This document shows, in pieces, positions 1 through 8,227 of a stretch of DNA of 36,100 bases. A program made the translations under genes and the position numbers. This DNA comes from Planctomycetales bacterium (GTDB lineage: Bacteria; Planctomycetota; Phycisphaerae; SM23-33). Below the pieces are notes generated by a model that was given only the letters and a program-made list of their open reading frames with translations, did no database searches and was not told the DNA's origin. Numbering within the stretch: the first letter of the stretch is position 1; every line of letters starts with the position of its first letter. The stretch is from positions 1 to 36,100 of the forward strand of contig DAOWOP010000004.1 of the NCBI GenBank assembly GCA_030642005.1, read 5' to 3'.

Positions 1-1808
1 GTTCGGCTGAAGGCGGCGAGGTTGTCGCGGAGGCGGCTCGGGCGGTTGCGGGCGCGCCACAGGCGGGCGAAATCTTTCGATATTTCCCGCATTTCGCATG
101 CGAGGCTGCGCAGTGTGCGGGCGGGGATGCTCTTTCCGGCGTGGATGTCCCTGCCTGTCAGCATCCGCCTGCATGCCAGCAGGTCCATCCGCCGGGCCAG
201 GTCGAACTCATCCAGCGCGATCGCCTCGAACTCGTCGGCGACGGTGATTTTTGGTATGCGCAGGGCCTTGACCTCCTCCAGCCGCCGCCGAAGGTTTGCG
301 GCCTTGATCTTCGGGTCATTGATAACCCGCGGAGGCGTTCCCAGTTCGCCGCCGAGAGAGGTGGATTTTTTCGTCTCGAACGGTTCTACGAGTGCATTAT
401 AGAGATAGTACCCCGGCTCGGCCCCCAGGATGCGCAATGCGGGTGCGAGTTTGCCCGCCCGGTCGCCGAAGGCGTGCCGGCAGAACCGTTCTGTGAAGCG
501 TTGGTGATCCACCATGTTACCGGCCCAGGCGCAGGCTGCCCCGTGGGCCAGGCTGTGCAGGCTGACGCCAAGGCTGTTGCGGTGCCCGTGGTCGCCCCAG
601 TCGGTATTGAGCAGGCCCTCAGCGCCATGTCGTTTGGCGATGCGGGCGAATCTGGCGACGTTGGCGACGGCCTGGTCCATCCGCGTGCCGTGCGACCCCC
701 AGCCGTTCGTGCCGGGGCAGCAGAGCGCCGCCAGGCCGGCGTCGGAGATTTCATGCGTCCGCCGCATGTTCCGGGCTTCAGGGTAATAGTCCCAGTTGAG
801 CATTACGATGTCTTTGGGGATGTCCGGGATGATTTCCGGGTGGTCAAGGACGATGTCGGCCCACATGTTCATCCGCTTGCCGTGCCTGCGGCAGAGTTTG
901 TGAATCTTCAGGACGAACTGAAGGTACACTCGCCCGACGCCGGTTTTCTCGGCCCGCTTCCTGCTTCGTCCTTTGCCGAGTTCCCACGGCTCGTCGCAGC
1001 AGACGTTGAAGTCGGTCGCCTCGAAGAGCGGGAGGAATTCGGCGTACATCTCCCGCACGAGTTTGATTGAGCCGGGATCACCGGGGCAGAGCGTTGTCCC
1101 GCCGGGGTGGCTGTGGTGGCCCGGCAGTTCGCCCAGAGGCCGGTACTCCGGCAGGGCGAGTATTTTTTCCATGTGCCCGAAACTCGACAGCGACCCGACG
1201 AGGCGGATGTGATGCTTCCTGCAATGCGCCTGAATGGCGAGGATGTCGGCTGGCGTGAACGGGCTGTAACCGCGCCCGATGGCCGGATGGGAAGCGAAGG
1301 TGAAGACATTCTCGACGTACAACTGGAGTTCGTTGACCTTCCAGCGGGCCAGGCGCTCTATTAGCGCCCGGAGGGTGTTTATCTTCGGCACCTTTCCGCG
1401 TGAGCAGTCGTGATAGACGCCCCGGCGGGCGAAGTCCGGCTCGTCGTCGATCCGCATCGCCGGCAGGGCCTTGCCGTGGATTATCAGCAGTTCGCGGAGC
1501 GTTTGTACGGCGTAATAGGCCCCGGCGTCGCCGGCGGAGAGTATCTCGATCCCGTCGGGTCGAATGGTCAGCCGATATGCCTCGTCGCCTTTAATCTGCT
1601 TGTCGCGTACGATTCGCACGTCGGCAACCTTGGCCGAGCGTCCCAGCCGGGCGCGAACGCCCAGTCCCGACAGGTCCTCGCGCAGTTGCCGCATCGGCAG
1701 GCGGTCTGATTCGTGTTCGCTTTGCAGGACCGCCGACCGGCCTAAGGCGAACGAGCCGGAAAGCCCCCGGCATTTGCGGACGGGGATCAGCAGTTCTTTG
1801 TGCGGCAC
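1..1808 (-). CDS. GH20-family beta-N-acetylhexosaminidase-like glycosidase (3' end outside window)
   Basis: The minus strand is open from a GTG at 1808 to the window edge, giving 602 codons without a stop. An AAAGGAG ribosome site lies 8 bases before the GTG. Residues about 1-120 match the usual GH20 N-terminal alpha/beta domain. The (beta/alpha)8 catalytic domain begins near residue 121 (DDEPDFARRGVYHDCSRG). The Asp-Glu pair expected for substrate-assisted catalysis is visible as CCDEPWEL at 272-273, where classic members have GGDE. The family removes terminal N-acetylhexosamine (GlcNAc or GalNAc) from glycans. No signal peptide follows the start, so the enzyme would act in the cytoplasm on imported or recycled sugars, although the start could be wrong. 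It is divergent from the NfeD operon. The GH20-like call is strong; the exact substrate is unknown. Confidence 0.85.
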   Translation of the reverse strand, partial: MPHKELLIPVRKCRGLSGSFALGRSAVLQSEHESDRLPMRQLREDLSGLGVRARLGRSAKVADVRIVRDKQIKGDEAYRLTIRPDGIEILSAGDAGAYYAVQTLRELLIIHGKALPAMRIDDEPDFARRGVYHDCSRGKVPKINTLRALIERLARWKVNELQLYVENVFTFASHPAIGRGYSPFTPADILAIQAHCRKHHIRLVGSLSSFGHMEKILALPEYRPLGELPGHHSHPGGTTLCPGDPGSIKLVREMYAEFLPLFEATDFNVCCDEPWELGKGRSRKRAEKTGVGRVYLQFVLKIHKLCRRHGKRMNMWADIVLDHPEIIPDIPKDIVMLNWDYYPEARNMRRTHEISDAGLAALCCPGTNGWGSHGTRMDQAVANVARFARIAKRHGAEGLLNTDWGDHGHRNSLGVSLHSLAHGAACAWAGNMVDHQRFTERFCRHAFGDRAGKLAPALRILGAEPGYYLYNALVEPFETKKSTSLGGELGTPPRVINDPKIKAANLRRRLEEVKALRIPKITVADEFEAIALDEFDLARRMDLLACRRMLTGRDIHAGKSIPARTLRSLACEMREISKDFARLWRARNRPSRLRDNLAAFSR

Positions 1809-1852
1809 GGGCGAATCTCCTTTGAAGAATTCTGTTACAATTTCGGTTGGAG

Positions 1853-1882
1853 ATGATAGGAGCATCATAGCATTAGAAGCAA
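1853..1882 (-). promoter_or_regulatory. Possible promoter of the GH20 gene
   Basis: On the minus strand TTGCTT (1882-1877) and TATCAT (1858-1853) are 18 bases apart, a fair sigma70-like pair about 45 bases upstream of the GTG start. The call rests on sequence only. Confidence 0.35.
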
Positions 1883-1898
1883 GATTAGACTGTAAAGG

Positions 1899-1927
1899 TT
1901 GCCCGGCGGGGCGGTTGGGTTTAGAAT
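1899..1927 (+). promoter_or_regulatory. Sigma70-like promoter of the NfeD-flotillin operon
   Basis: TTGCCC (1899-1904) and TAGAAT (1922-1927) are separated by exactly 17 bases. Transcription would start near 1934, about 34 bases before the ATG at 1968. The match also argues against translation starting at the TTG inside this -35 box. Confidence 0.55.
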
Positions 1928-1967
1928 GAAACAGCGGGATCACGGGAGAACAGGAGAACACGAACAT

Positions 1968-3977
1968 ATGTCTTTGGTGCGAAAAAGGATTTCCGCGAGC
2001 GGGATTCGACGTGCGGTTATCGCCGTTGCGGCGCTGGCGCTGGTCTGTTCTGTCGGGATGTCGGAGCAGTCCGGCCCTTCGCTTGAGCGACTCTACGAGG
2101 CGGCGCGAATGGCTTATACTTCCGGCGACGTTCAGACGCGTGAGGTTGCCGCCATGGCTGTTGTCGCGCGCGGCGCCGAGGCGGTGAAGTTCCTCGCGGC
2201 CCGGCTTGAACTCCAGGCTGAAAACGTTCACGATGCCGGCGAGGCCAAGGCTGGCGGCATCTTCGTTACGATTAACCTTCTGGGGCGGATGAACAGTTAC
2301 CCAGCCGCTCGGTCGGCGTTGATTAAACTCCAGGCCCATCCGGTCGCCGAAGTCGGCAAGTGGGCGAAGTTCGCCCTTTCGCGGACGCCGCAGACCCAAC
2401 CGGGCCGGCCGGTAAAAACGACCCGCCCGACGACAACTGAACCCGCGACAGTCCGCATTGAAGGCGACCGACTTATCACGCCCGACGGGTGGTTCGCCCG
2501 GCCGAAGGTTAAGCACCCGCCGCTGCCGGAGAAAATCACAAACGCCTTCATCATTCCGATCCGCGAGCCGATTACGCCCAAGACAACCAGGGCCATTCGG
2601 CGAAAGGCCCATGCCGCACGGAAGGAACACGCCCAGCTCATCATCTTTGACATGGACACCTTCGGCGGCGGGGTAGTCGCGGCTCTGGACATCTCCGAGA
2701 TAATCAAGAAGGACCTTCAGGACATCTACACCGTTTGTTTCGTCCACACGGATGCAATATCCGCCGGGGCCCTTATAGCGCTGGCGTGCGATGAGATAGT
2801 AATGACGCCGAGCGCTACGCTTGGCGACTGCGCCCCGATCGCCGTCGGAGGAAAACTGGAAGGCGTCCTGCGCGAGAAGGTCGAAAGCCCGCTCCGCAGC
2901 GAGTTCCGGGATTCGGCCCGGCGCAACGGCTATCCGATCGCGCTGGCGATGAGCATGGTCTCGTTCGACATTGAGGTCTGGAAGGTCCGCAACCGCATCA
3001 CCCGCGAACTGCAATATGTGCTGAAAAGAGAATGGCTCGGCAAGGTGGAAATCCCGCCGGGGCTGGCCACCGGGCCTTCCAAACCGACATCCGAGTGGGA
3101 ACTGCTTCAGGTCGTCGTCAGGGAAGGCGAACTGCTGACGATGAACACCTCCGAGGCGCTGAAGTACCGCTTTGCATCGCGCCGTCTCAAAGCCCCTGCC
3201 GCTGATCCTTATCTCAATCTCAAGAGCGCCTACAACATCACCGCCGGGCCGGTGGTTTTGAGCGACACCTGGTCGGAGCAACTGGTTGAGTTTCTCACCT
3301 CAGCGCCGGTGATGGCTTTTCTGTTCTTTGTGGGCCTGTTGTGCGCGTATGCAGAGGTTCACACTCCCGGCTTCGGCGGCGCCGGAGCGGCTGCGATCGT
3401 CTGCTTTGCGATAATCTTCGGCAGCCATTACCTTGTCGGCTTGGCGCAGTGGTGGGAGATAGCGCTGTTCTTTATCGGCGTGGCGCTGCTTGCGGTGGAG
3501 GTGTTTCTTATTCCCGGCTTCGGCGTCGCGGGCGTCGCGGGCTTGCTCTGCTGCGTCGCGGCGCTTCTGGCGATGATGGTGGACAACGCGCCGACGGAAT
3601 TTCCCTGGCCTGACACCGAAGGGGCGTGGGAGATGCTCAAGACGGGCGTATTGTGGATGATGGCGGCGTTTGTGGCCGCTACGGTTACTGCGGCGGCCCT
3701 CGCGCGGTTCCTGCCGAAGGTCCCGATCGCCGGACGGCTTGTGCTGGCTGCGCCGGAAGGCTCGCTGACAGCGCCGACCACGGAAGATGCGCCGATACTC
3801 GATGTCCGTCCAGGCCAGGTCGGAGAAGTTACGCAGACCTGCCGGCCTGTCGGAAAGGTCCGCATCGACGGGCGGCTTGTCGATGCCGTCGCGGACGGTG
3901 CCTTCATCGAGGCCGGCGCTGAAGTCGTCGTCCTCCGCAACGAAGGCAACCGGGTCGTGGTTGAGACAAAGGCGTAA
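1968..3977 (+). CDS. Long NfeD protein: ClpP-class serine protease domain plus membrane and OB-fold domains
   Basis: A 669-residue protein starting at ATG 1968, after an AGGAG site. Residues 1-32 form a signal peptide or anchor. Residues 40-140 are a helical, HEAT-like region. Residues about 190-390 are the ClpP/crotonase-fold protease domain, with the likely nucleophile Ser265 in AISAGALIAL preceded by a DTFGGG loop. Several membrane segments follow (about 440-590), then a C-terminal NfeD OB-fold (about 600-669). Long NfeD proteins cleave hydrophobic C-termini of stomatin/flotillin-type partners in the membrane. Here a short NfeD and a flotillin-like gene lie downstream on the same strand, as in the yqeZ-yqfA arrangement of Bacillus. 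The operon is interrupted after this gene by a restriction-modification pair. Confidence 0.88.
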   Translation: MSLVRKRISASGIRRAVIAVAALALVCSVGMSEQSGPSLERLYEAARMAYTSGDVQTREVAAMAVVARGAEAVKFLAARLELQAENVHDAGEAKAGGIFVTINLLGRMNSYPAARSALIKLQAHPVAEVGKWAKFALSRTPQTQPGRPVKTTRPTTTEPATVRIEGDRLITPDGWFARPKVKHPPLPEKITNAFIIPIREPITPKTTRAIRRKAHAARKEHAQLIIFDMDTFGGGVVAALDISEIIKKDLQDIYTVCFVHTDAISAGALIALACDEIVMTPSATLGDCAPIAVGGKLEGVLREKVESPLRSEFRDSARRNGYPIALAMSMVSFDIEVWKVRNRITRELQYVLKREWLGKVEIPPGLATGPSKPTSEWELLQVVVREGELLTMNTSEALKYRFASRRLKAPAADPYLNLKSAYNITAGPVVLSDTWSEQLVEFLTSAPVMAFLFFVGLLCAYAEVHTPGFGGAGAAAIVCFAIIFGSHYLVGLAQWWEIALFFIGVALLAVEVFLIPGFGVAGVAGLLCCVAALLAMMVDNAPTEFPWPDTEGAWEMLKTGVLWMMAAFVAATVTAAALARFLPKVPIAGRLVLAAPEGSLTAPTTEDAPILDVRPGQVGEVTQTCRPVGKVRIDGRLVDAVADGAFIEAGAEVVVLRNEGNRVVVETKA

Positions 3978-4089
3978 CATGAGAGCAATGAAAGGAGTTA
4001 CGCTCTCGTATGTGCGTGGCGAGTTGGGCATCGGCAAAGAAGGCTGAATATCCAGAAGTTAGCCAATATAAAAAGAAGCGGAAGTAGTT

Positions 4090-5226
4090 ATGAAATACGA
4101 ATCAGTTGATCAATTGCAAAAAGCATTGACCGAAGATGTGTTTCACTACGCCAAAGACTCGAAAAAGGCTGCCGGACGAGCATTGGGTACTATTGTTGAA
4201 ATAATTACATTCTATCTTCTCAAAGCGTGGAAGTTGGATAGCACTGTCTCCATTGAAAAGAGAATACCCGAGTACGGCAATCCCGATATTACACATAATG
4301 TTGAGTATTCCTTTCATCCGGTTCTGAATGAATATAAGATTCGGATTACCAATAGCGGCTCTTCCGTAACAGCAGGCAGGATTTTGAAAGCGCTGGAGAC
4401 TGGATTGGATATAACGTATTTTGAGAAGACCAGTAACAATCTGCTTTCAAAAGATGGTGTATTGAGAAATGCATGTACGATAGCGGTGAGTGATAATTCG
4501 TATCTTGTCGCTTCCATCAGACGGAAGACTGATGAAGAAATTATTGTTTCTGTTGTCGAGCAAAGCAATAGGCCGTTTGCCATATTTGAATGTAAAAGAG
4601 TCGGCGTAGAAGAGGGAACTAAAAAAGGGCCTCAGACAATCGAGAAGGCAAAACAAGGAGCGTATGTTGCTCGATGTGTTTCCTCCTTACAGAAAGTCAG
4701 ACTCAATAATGGTGAATTATACGGCGTCATTTATAGGGGGGAAAACGTCCTTTATTCAGAGCCGTATCATGAATTACTTGCGAAGGTTGTTAATTCCGAT
4801 GATGCTGAATTATTGGAACATTTTATTCTGACGGTTGGGGTTGTCAGCAACCATGGTAATTGGTTTACATCGAAAGATCACAATAAAGAACTTAAGGTAT
4901 TGGCGCAGTCTTATGATTGGTTAATCTTTCTTAGCGATTTTGGTATGACAGAGTTTATTGGGGATTTGATATTAAACCCGTTGCCTGAATATGAAGACGT
5001 GAGGAAAGCATTTCTTGCAAGTTACTCTGCCGACAAGAAGAAAAATCAATTCACGAAGGTTCAAATAAACTTTAATGCAAGCGAGGCTCTCAAGAAGTAT
5101 TTTTCCGAAAATATTAAGCGTATAGAAAGATGGTTCAATGTAATTGCGCCTCCTGCCGGTAATATCCGCCAGGTGAAAGATGAAATAAAGAGATTGAAGT
5201 CAAAATCGTGGGAGGAAATCCTGTAA
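4090..5226 (+). CDS. Putative type II restriction endonuclease, PD-(D/E)XK-like
   Basis: A 378-residue protein with clearly lower GC than its neighbours. A possible metal-binding core is visible: NPD at 64-66, then the E-x-K motif FECKR with Glu167 and Lys169, followed by a Lys/Gln-rich stretch (about 176-190), which is common in restriction nucleases. It ends in TAA directly against the ATG of an N6-adenine methyltransferase gene (no spacing), so the two are almost certainly cotranscribed. This context is the main ground for the restriction call. I do not recognise the recognition site or the exact restriction family. The Shine-Dalgarno site is weak (GGAAG near 4081-4085). The base composition suggests recent acquisition. 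Confidence 0.62.
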   Translation: MKYESVDQLQKALTEDVFHYAKDSKKAAGRALGTIVEIITFYLLKAWKLDSTVSIEKRIPEYGNPDITHNVEYSFHPVLNEYKIRITNSGSSVTAGRILKALETGLDITYFEKTSNNLLSKDGVLRNACTIAVSDNSYLVASIRRKTDEEIIVSVVEQSNRPFAIFECKRVGVEEGTKKGPQTIEKAKQGAYVARCVSSLQKVRLNNGELYGVIYRGENVLYSEPYHELLAKVVNSDDAELLEHFILTVGVVSNHGNWFTSKDHNKELKVLAQSYDWLIFLSDFGMTEFIGDLILNPLPEYEDVRKAFLASYSADKKKNQFTKVQINFNASEALKKYFSENIKRIERWFNVIAPPAGNIRQVKDEIKRLKSKSWEEIL

Positions 5227-5817
5227 ATGACCGCTGGCAGAAAGATAAATACGGGAAGTCAAGATTGGGGGACTCCGCAAAAGTACGTTGATGCGGTAAA
5301 GGAAGTATTTGGAGAAAAGATCGCTTTGGATCCATGTTCGAGTAAGTGTTCTATAGTAGATGCAGAAGTTGAATATATATTACCGGAACATGACGGATTG
5401 AGAGAATCATGGGATTATCCAACAATATATGTCAATCCTCCTTATGGAATTAATAAGGGAAATGGAACGACCATTCGGCATTGGTTGGCTAGATGTGCAG
5501 AGGCACATAAGATGTCTGGTTCAGAAGTCTTAGCGCTTGTGCCTGTTGCAACGAATACGGGTCATTGGAAAAATAGTGTGTTTGGCAAGGCGGCTGCAAT
5601 ATGTTTTTTATATGATACGCGGCTGAGATTTCTTGAGAATGGTAAAAACGGCGGCAAAGGCGCTCCAATGTCCTGCGCAATGATTTATTGGGGTGATAAC
5701 TATGATAAATTTTATGATGTTTTCATAAATCATGGAGCAGTCGTGAATATTTCACCTCTTGAAAGGGGAAAAATAGGCTATGAAAGAAGTAATCCTCAAC
5801 AGATATTATTTAATTAA
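5227..5817 (+). CDS. DNA N-6-adenine methyltransferase, phage Dam family
   Basis: A 196-residue protein of the phage-type N6-adenine methyltransferase family. It opens with the typical SQDWGTPQKYVDAV stretch, has ALDPCS at 33-38 (SAM-binding region) and the catalytic NPPY at 70-73. It would transfer a methyl group to adenine N6 and protect the recognition site of the nuclease encoded immediately upstream. The start is fixed by abutment with the preceding stop codon. AT-rich codon use matches the nuclease gene and contrasts with the flanking operon. The length is normal for the family and all motifs look intact. Confidence 0.85.
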   Translation: MTAGRKINTGSQDWGTPQKYVDAVKEVFGEKIALDPCSSKCSIVDAEVEYILPEHDGLRESWDYPTIYVNPPYGINKGNGTTIRHWLARCAEAHKMSGSEVLALVPVATNTGHWKNSVFGKAAAICFLYDTRLRFLENGKNGGKGAPMSCAMIYWGDNYDKFYDVFINHGAVVNISPLERGKIGYERSNPQQILFN

Positions 5818-5880
5818 ATCGGCTAATAAGGTCCTGCGCCGAAACGCAGTTCAGCTGTTCTCCATAGTGGTGGGAGACTA

Positions 5881-6381
5881 ATGACCGGTACGATATTACT
5901 GATTATCGCGTTGTTGTTTTGTGCGTTACTGCTGTTTGCCGTGGAGGTTTGCACGCCGACGTTTGGGCTGCTGGCGTTCACGGCGATTGCGTGCCTGGCG
6001 GGAGCGGTGTACCTGTGCTTCGGTATCAGTCCGACTTTCGGGGTCGTGATGATCGTGGTGCTGGCGTTCGCCGTCCCGGCGTATCTTTGGGCGATGATTA
6101 AATACCTGCCGAAGACCGCCGTCGGCCGCATTCTGCAACTCCGTGTCGATAAAAAAGGCCCCGGCGAGGGCACGCCGGACGCCGCCGAACTGGAATCGCT
6201 CGTGGGCGCTGCGGCGGTGGCTGAAACACCCCTGCGCCCCAGCGGCGCTGTCCGGGTTGATCACAAACGCATCATCGCCACAGCCGAGTCGGGATTCATC
6301 GAAAAAGGCGCGACTGTAAAGATAATTAAGGCCGGCGGCGCCGACGTCGTGGTGCGGGAAGAGAAAGGACCCGCCTCCTGA
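5881..6381 (+). CDS. Short NfeD-family membrane protein
   Basis: A 166-residue protein. The first 80 residues form three hydrophobic membrane segments, including the VEVCTPTFG turn that resembles the VEVFLIPGFG turn of long NfeD proteins. The C-terminal 65 residues form an OB-fold (LVGAAAVAETPLRPSGAVR onward). GGGAG at 5871-5875 supports the ATG. Short NfeD proteins partner flotillin/stomatin homologues in bacterial membranes, and floA follows 99 bases downstream. The gene is the second NfeD of this operon and lies directly behind the inserted restriction-modification pair. Confidence 0.85.
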   Translation: MTGTILLIIALLFCALLLFAVEVCTPTFGLLAFTAIACLAGAVYLCFGISPTFGVVMIVVLAFAVPAYLWAMIKYLPKTAVGRILQLRVDKKGPGEGTPDAAELESLVGAAAVAETPLRPSGAVRVDHKRIIATAESGFIEKGATVKIIKAGGADVVVREEKGPAS

Positions 6382-6480
6382 CGGAGTCGTCCCTTGCGAA
6401 TTGTCGCCGAAGGCGTAAGATAAGGCCGGATCGGATAAGTCGTTTATAAAACAGGTTTTTCTTATGAAAGGGGTAGTAGC

Positions 6481-7494
6481 ATGTTGGCATTAGAAGCGGT
6501 TTGGGTAGTGGCTATCGTTCTGGCGCTGATTGCGCTGGTGTTCTTCGTGATTGTTCTGAAGTTTTTCGCGTTGTACATTCAGGCGCTCTTCGCCCGCGCT
6601 AAGGTCGGGATGGGCGAACTGATCGGAATGAGCCTGCGGAAAGTCGATCCTCGCGTGATCGTCTTGAGCAAGATTCGCGCCGTTCAGGCGGGTCTTGAGG
6701 TAACGACGCGCGAGATGGAAAGCCATTATCTCTCCGGCGGGCGGGTTCCGAACGTCATCACCGCCCTTATCGCCGCAAACCGCGCCAACATCGAACTGAC
6801 GTTCAGGACGGCTACGGCCATCGACCTTGCCGGCAGAGACATACTCGAAGCCGTTCAGACGTCGGTCAACCCGAAGGTCATCGACTGTCCCAACCCGGCC
6901 AGTGGGAAGATGTCCATCGACGCGGTCGCCAAGGACGGTATCCAGGTCAAGGCCAAGGCCCGCGTAACGGTCCGCGCCAACATCGACCGCCTCGTCGGAG
7001 GCGCCACCGAGGAGACGATCATCGCCCGCGTCGGCGAGGGTATCGTTACGACCATCGGCTCGTCCGATACATACAAGAGCGTCCTGGAGAATCCCGACAA
7101 CATCTCCAAGCAGGTGCTGGACAAGGGTCTGGACGCCGGAACGGCCTTCGAGATACTCTCGATCGACATCGCGGACGTGGACGTTGGCGAGAACATCGGC
7201 GCGAAGTTGCAGGCAGACCAGGCCGAAGCCGATAAACGCCGCTTCCAGGCCGAGGCTGAAAAACGCCGCGCAATGGCGATGGCGCGCGAGCAGGAAATGA
7301 AGGCAAACGTACAGGAAAACCGCGCGAAGGTCGTCCTCGCCGAAGCCGAGATACCCCTGGCTATGGCCGAGTCGTTCCGTTCCGGGCACCTGGGAATTAT
7401 GGACTATTACCGCATGAAGAACATCCAGTCCGATACGCAGATGCGCAATAACATCGGCGGCGGACCGACCGGCGGAGAAAGCCAGAAGAAATAA
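6481..7494 (+). CDS. floA: Flotillin-like protein FloA
   Basis: A 337-residue protein that matches FloA (YqfA) along its whole length. It has an N-terminal membrane hairpin (about 5-35), the conserved segment GMSLRKVDPRVIV near residue 48, a PHB/SPFH domain (about 60-230), then a Glu/Ala/Lys/Arg-rich coiled coil with QADQAEADKRRFQAEAEKRR. FloA oligomerises at the inner membrane and organises membrane microdomains. Usual length is about 330, so the gene is complete. GAAAGG precedes the ATG. It lies downstream of two NfeD genes, the expected partners. Confidence 0.93.
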   Translation: MLALEAVWVVAIVLALIALVFFVIVLKFFALYIQALFARAKVGMGELIGMSLRKVDPRVIVLSKIRAVQAGLEVTTREMESHYLSGGRVPNVITALIAANRANIELTFRTATAIDLAGRDILEAVQTSVNPKVIDCPNPASGKMSIDAVAKDGIQVKAKARVTVRANIDRLVGGATEETIIARVGEGIVTTIGSSDTYKSVLENPDNISKQVLDKGLDAGTAFEILSIDIADVDVGENIGAKLQADQAEADKRRFQAEAEKRRAMAMAREQEMKANVQENRAKVVLAEAEIPLAMAESFRSGHLGIMDYYRMKNIQSDTQMRNNIGGGPTGGESQKK

Positions 7495-7506
7495 TCACCG
7501 GACCAA

Positions 7507-8145
7507 ATGACCTTTCAATGGCACAATCTGTTGGGCTTCGGCCCTTCGACTTTGCTCAGGGCCGCCCTGAGCCTGCCGAAGGGCGGCGAGCTCAGTCGAG
7601 CCGCGGCCGATGACGACGGCGGTCTGGTCAACATCCTTATCCTGGTCGTAATGATGGTTATCGGCCTGGTTGGGCATCTAATCAAAAAGGCCCAGGAGAA
7701 GCAGCAGGTCGATCAGGCCGATAGCAAGGTGGCCGAGGCCAAGCGTCGGCAGGTGAGCTCGCCGCATGAGGCGCCGCCGCCTCGCCGTCGGCCTACAGCG
7801 GCCGAACAGGTCGTCGCGCTCCACTCGGCGGTGGCGACGAAGGCCAAACCCCCGCCGCCTCCCGCCCGCGCCGAACTTGCCCAGGGCGTCCGTGAAGAGG
7901 TCCGCAAGGTCAGGCAGCATCTCCTGGCCGAACAGACCGGTCGCGGACGCAGGCTCGTGCACATCGAAGCCCTGAAGCTCGGCATCGGCCCCGAAACAGC
8001 GCCGGCGGAGACCCCCTCCGGGGAAAAGCCGAAAATCCGACTGAACCTCTCCAACCCGAAGGCTGCAAGAACGGCGATTATCTGCGCGGAGGTCCTCGGC
8101 CTGCCGAAAGCGCTGCGGTCCGACCCGGAACCCTGGGAACAATAA
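7507..8145 (+). CDS. Hypothetical membrane-anchored Pro/Lys-rich protein
   Basis: A 212-residue protein of unknown function, 12 bases after floA and so probably in the same operon. One strong membrane segment lies at about 40-60 (LVNILILVVMMVIGLVGHL). A long charged and proline-rich cytoplasmic region follows, and the C-terminal 50 residues are better structured (NPKAARTAIICAEVLGLPKA). Residues about 12-33 are encoded by a palindromic repeat (7541-7604), so the N-terminus is partly repeat-derived. No clear ribosome site precedes the ATG. Position beside floA and the membrane anchor suggest a role in the same membrane domain; that is inference only. Confidence 0.6.
   Translation: MTFQWHNLLGFGPSTLLRAALSLPKGGELSRAAADDDGGLVNILILVVMMVIGLVGHLIKKAQEKQQVDQADSKVAEAKRRQVSSPHEAPPPRRRPTAAEQVVALHSAVATKAKPPPPPARAELAQGVREEVRKVRQHLLAEQTGRGRRLVHIEALKLGIGPETAPAETPSGEKPKIRLNLSNPKAARTAIICAEVLGLPKALRSDPEPWEQ
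7541..7604. repeat. Palindromic repeat element inside a coding region
   Basis: The arms CCCTTCG...GCTCAGGGC (7542-7562) and GCCCTGAGCCTGCCGAAGGG (7564-7583) form a near-perfect inverted repeat, followed by a GAGCTCAGTCGAGCC tail. The element is in frame within the gene at 7507-8145 and encodes a Gly-Pro-Ser-Thr-Leu-Leu-Arg type peptide. It resembles a widespread bacterial intergenic palindrome; that is from memory, not a search. Confidence 0.7.
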
Positions 8146-8227
8146 CGGGGCAAGCCGGACGCCGTGGTCACGCCGCGAAGGTAAAAAAGGGCATTCGTAA
8201 TTGAAAACGGAAAGGAAAGAAGGAATA

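Noticed and set aside
141..1070. A 309-residue plus-strand open frame
   Set aside because: It is antisense to the GH20 gene, whose minus-strand frame has a ribosome site and recognisable domains. High GC makes long antisense frames common here.
1899..1967. N-terminal extension of the long NfeD protein from a TTG
   Set aside because: The TTG is part of a good -35 box, the extra residues are not conserved-looking, and the ATG at 1968 has a ribosome site and starts the signal peptide.
3978..4047. A 22-codon ORF after the long NfeD gene, with a GAGAGC/GCTCTC stem
   Set aside because: It is short, unlike any known peptide, and lacks a T-run or conserved feature; I cannot support a gene or a terminator.
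6490..7389. A 299-residue minus-strand open frame
   Set aside because: It lies fully antisense to floA, which is unmistakable on the plus strand.
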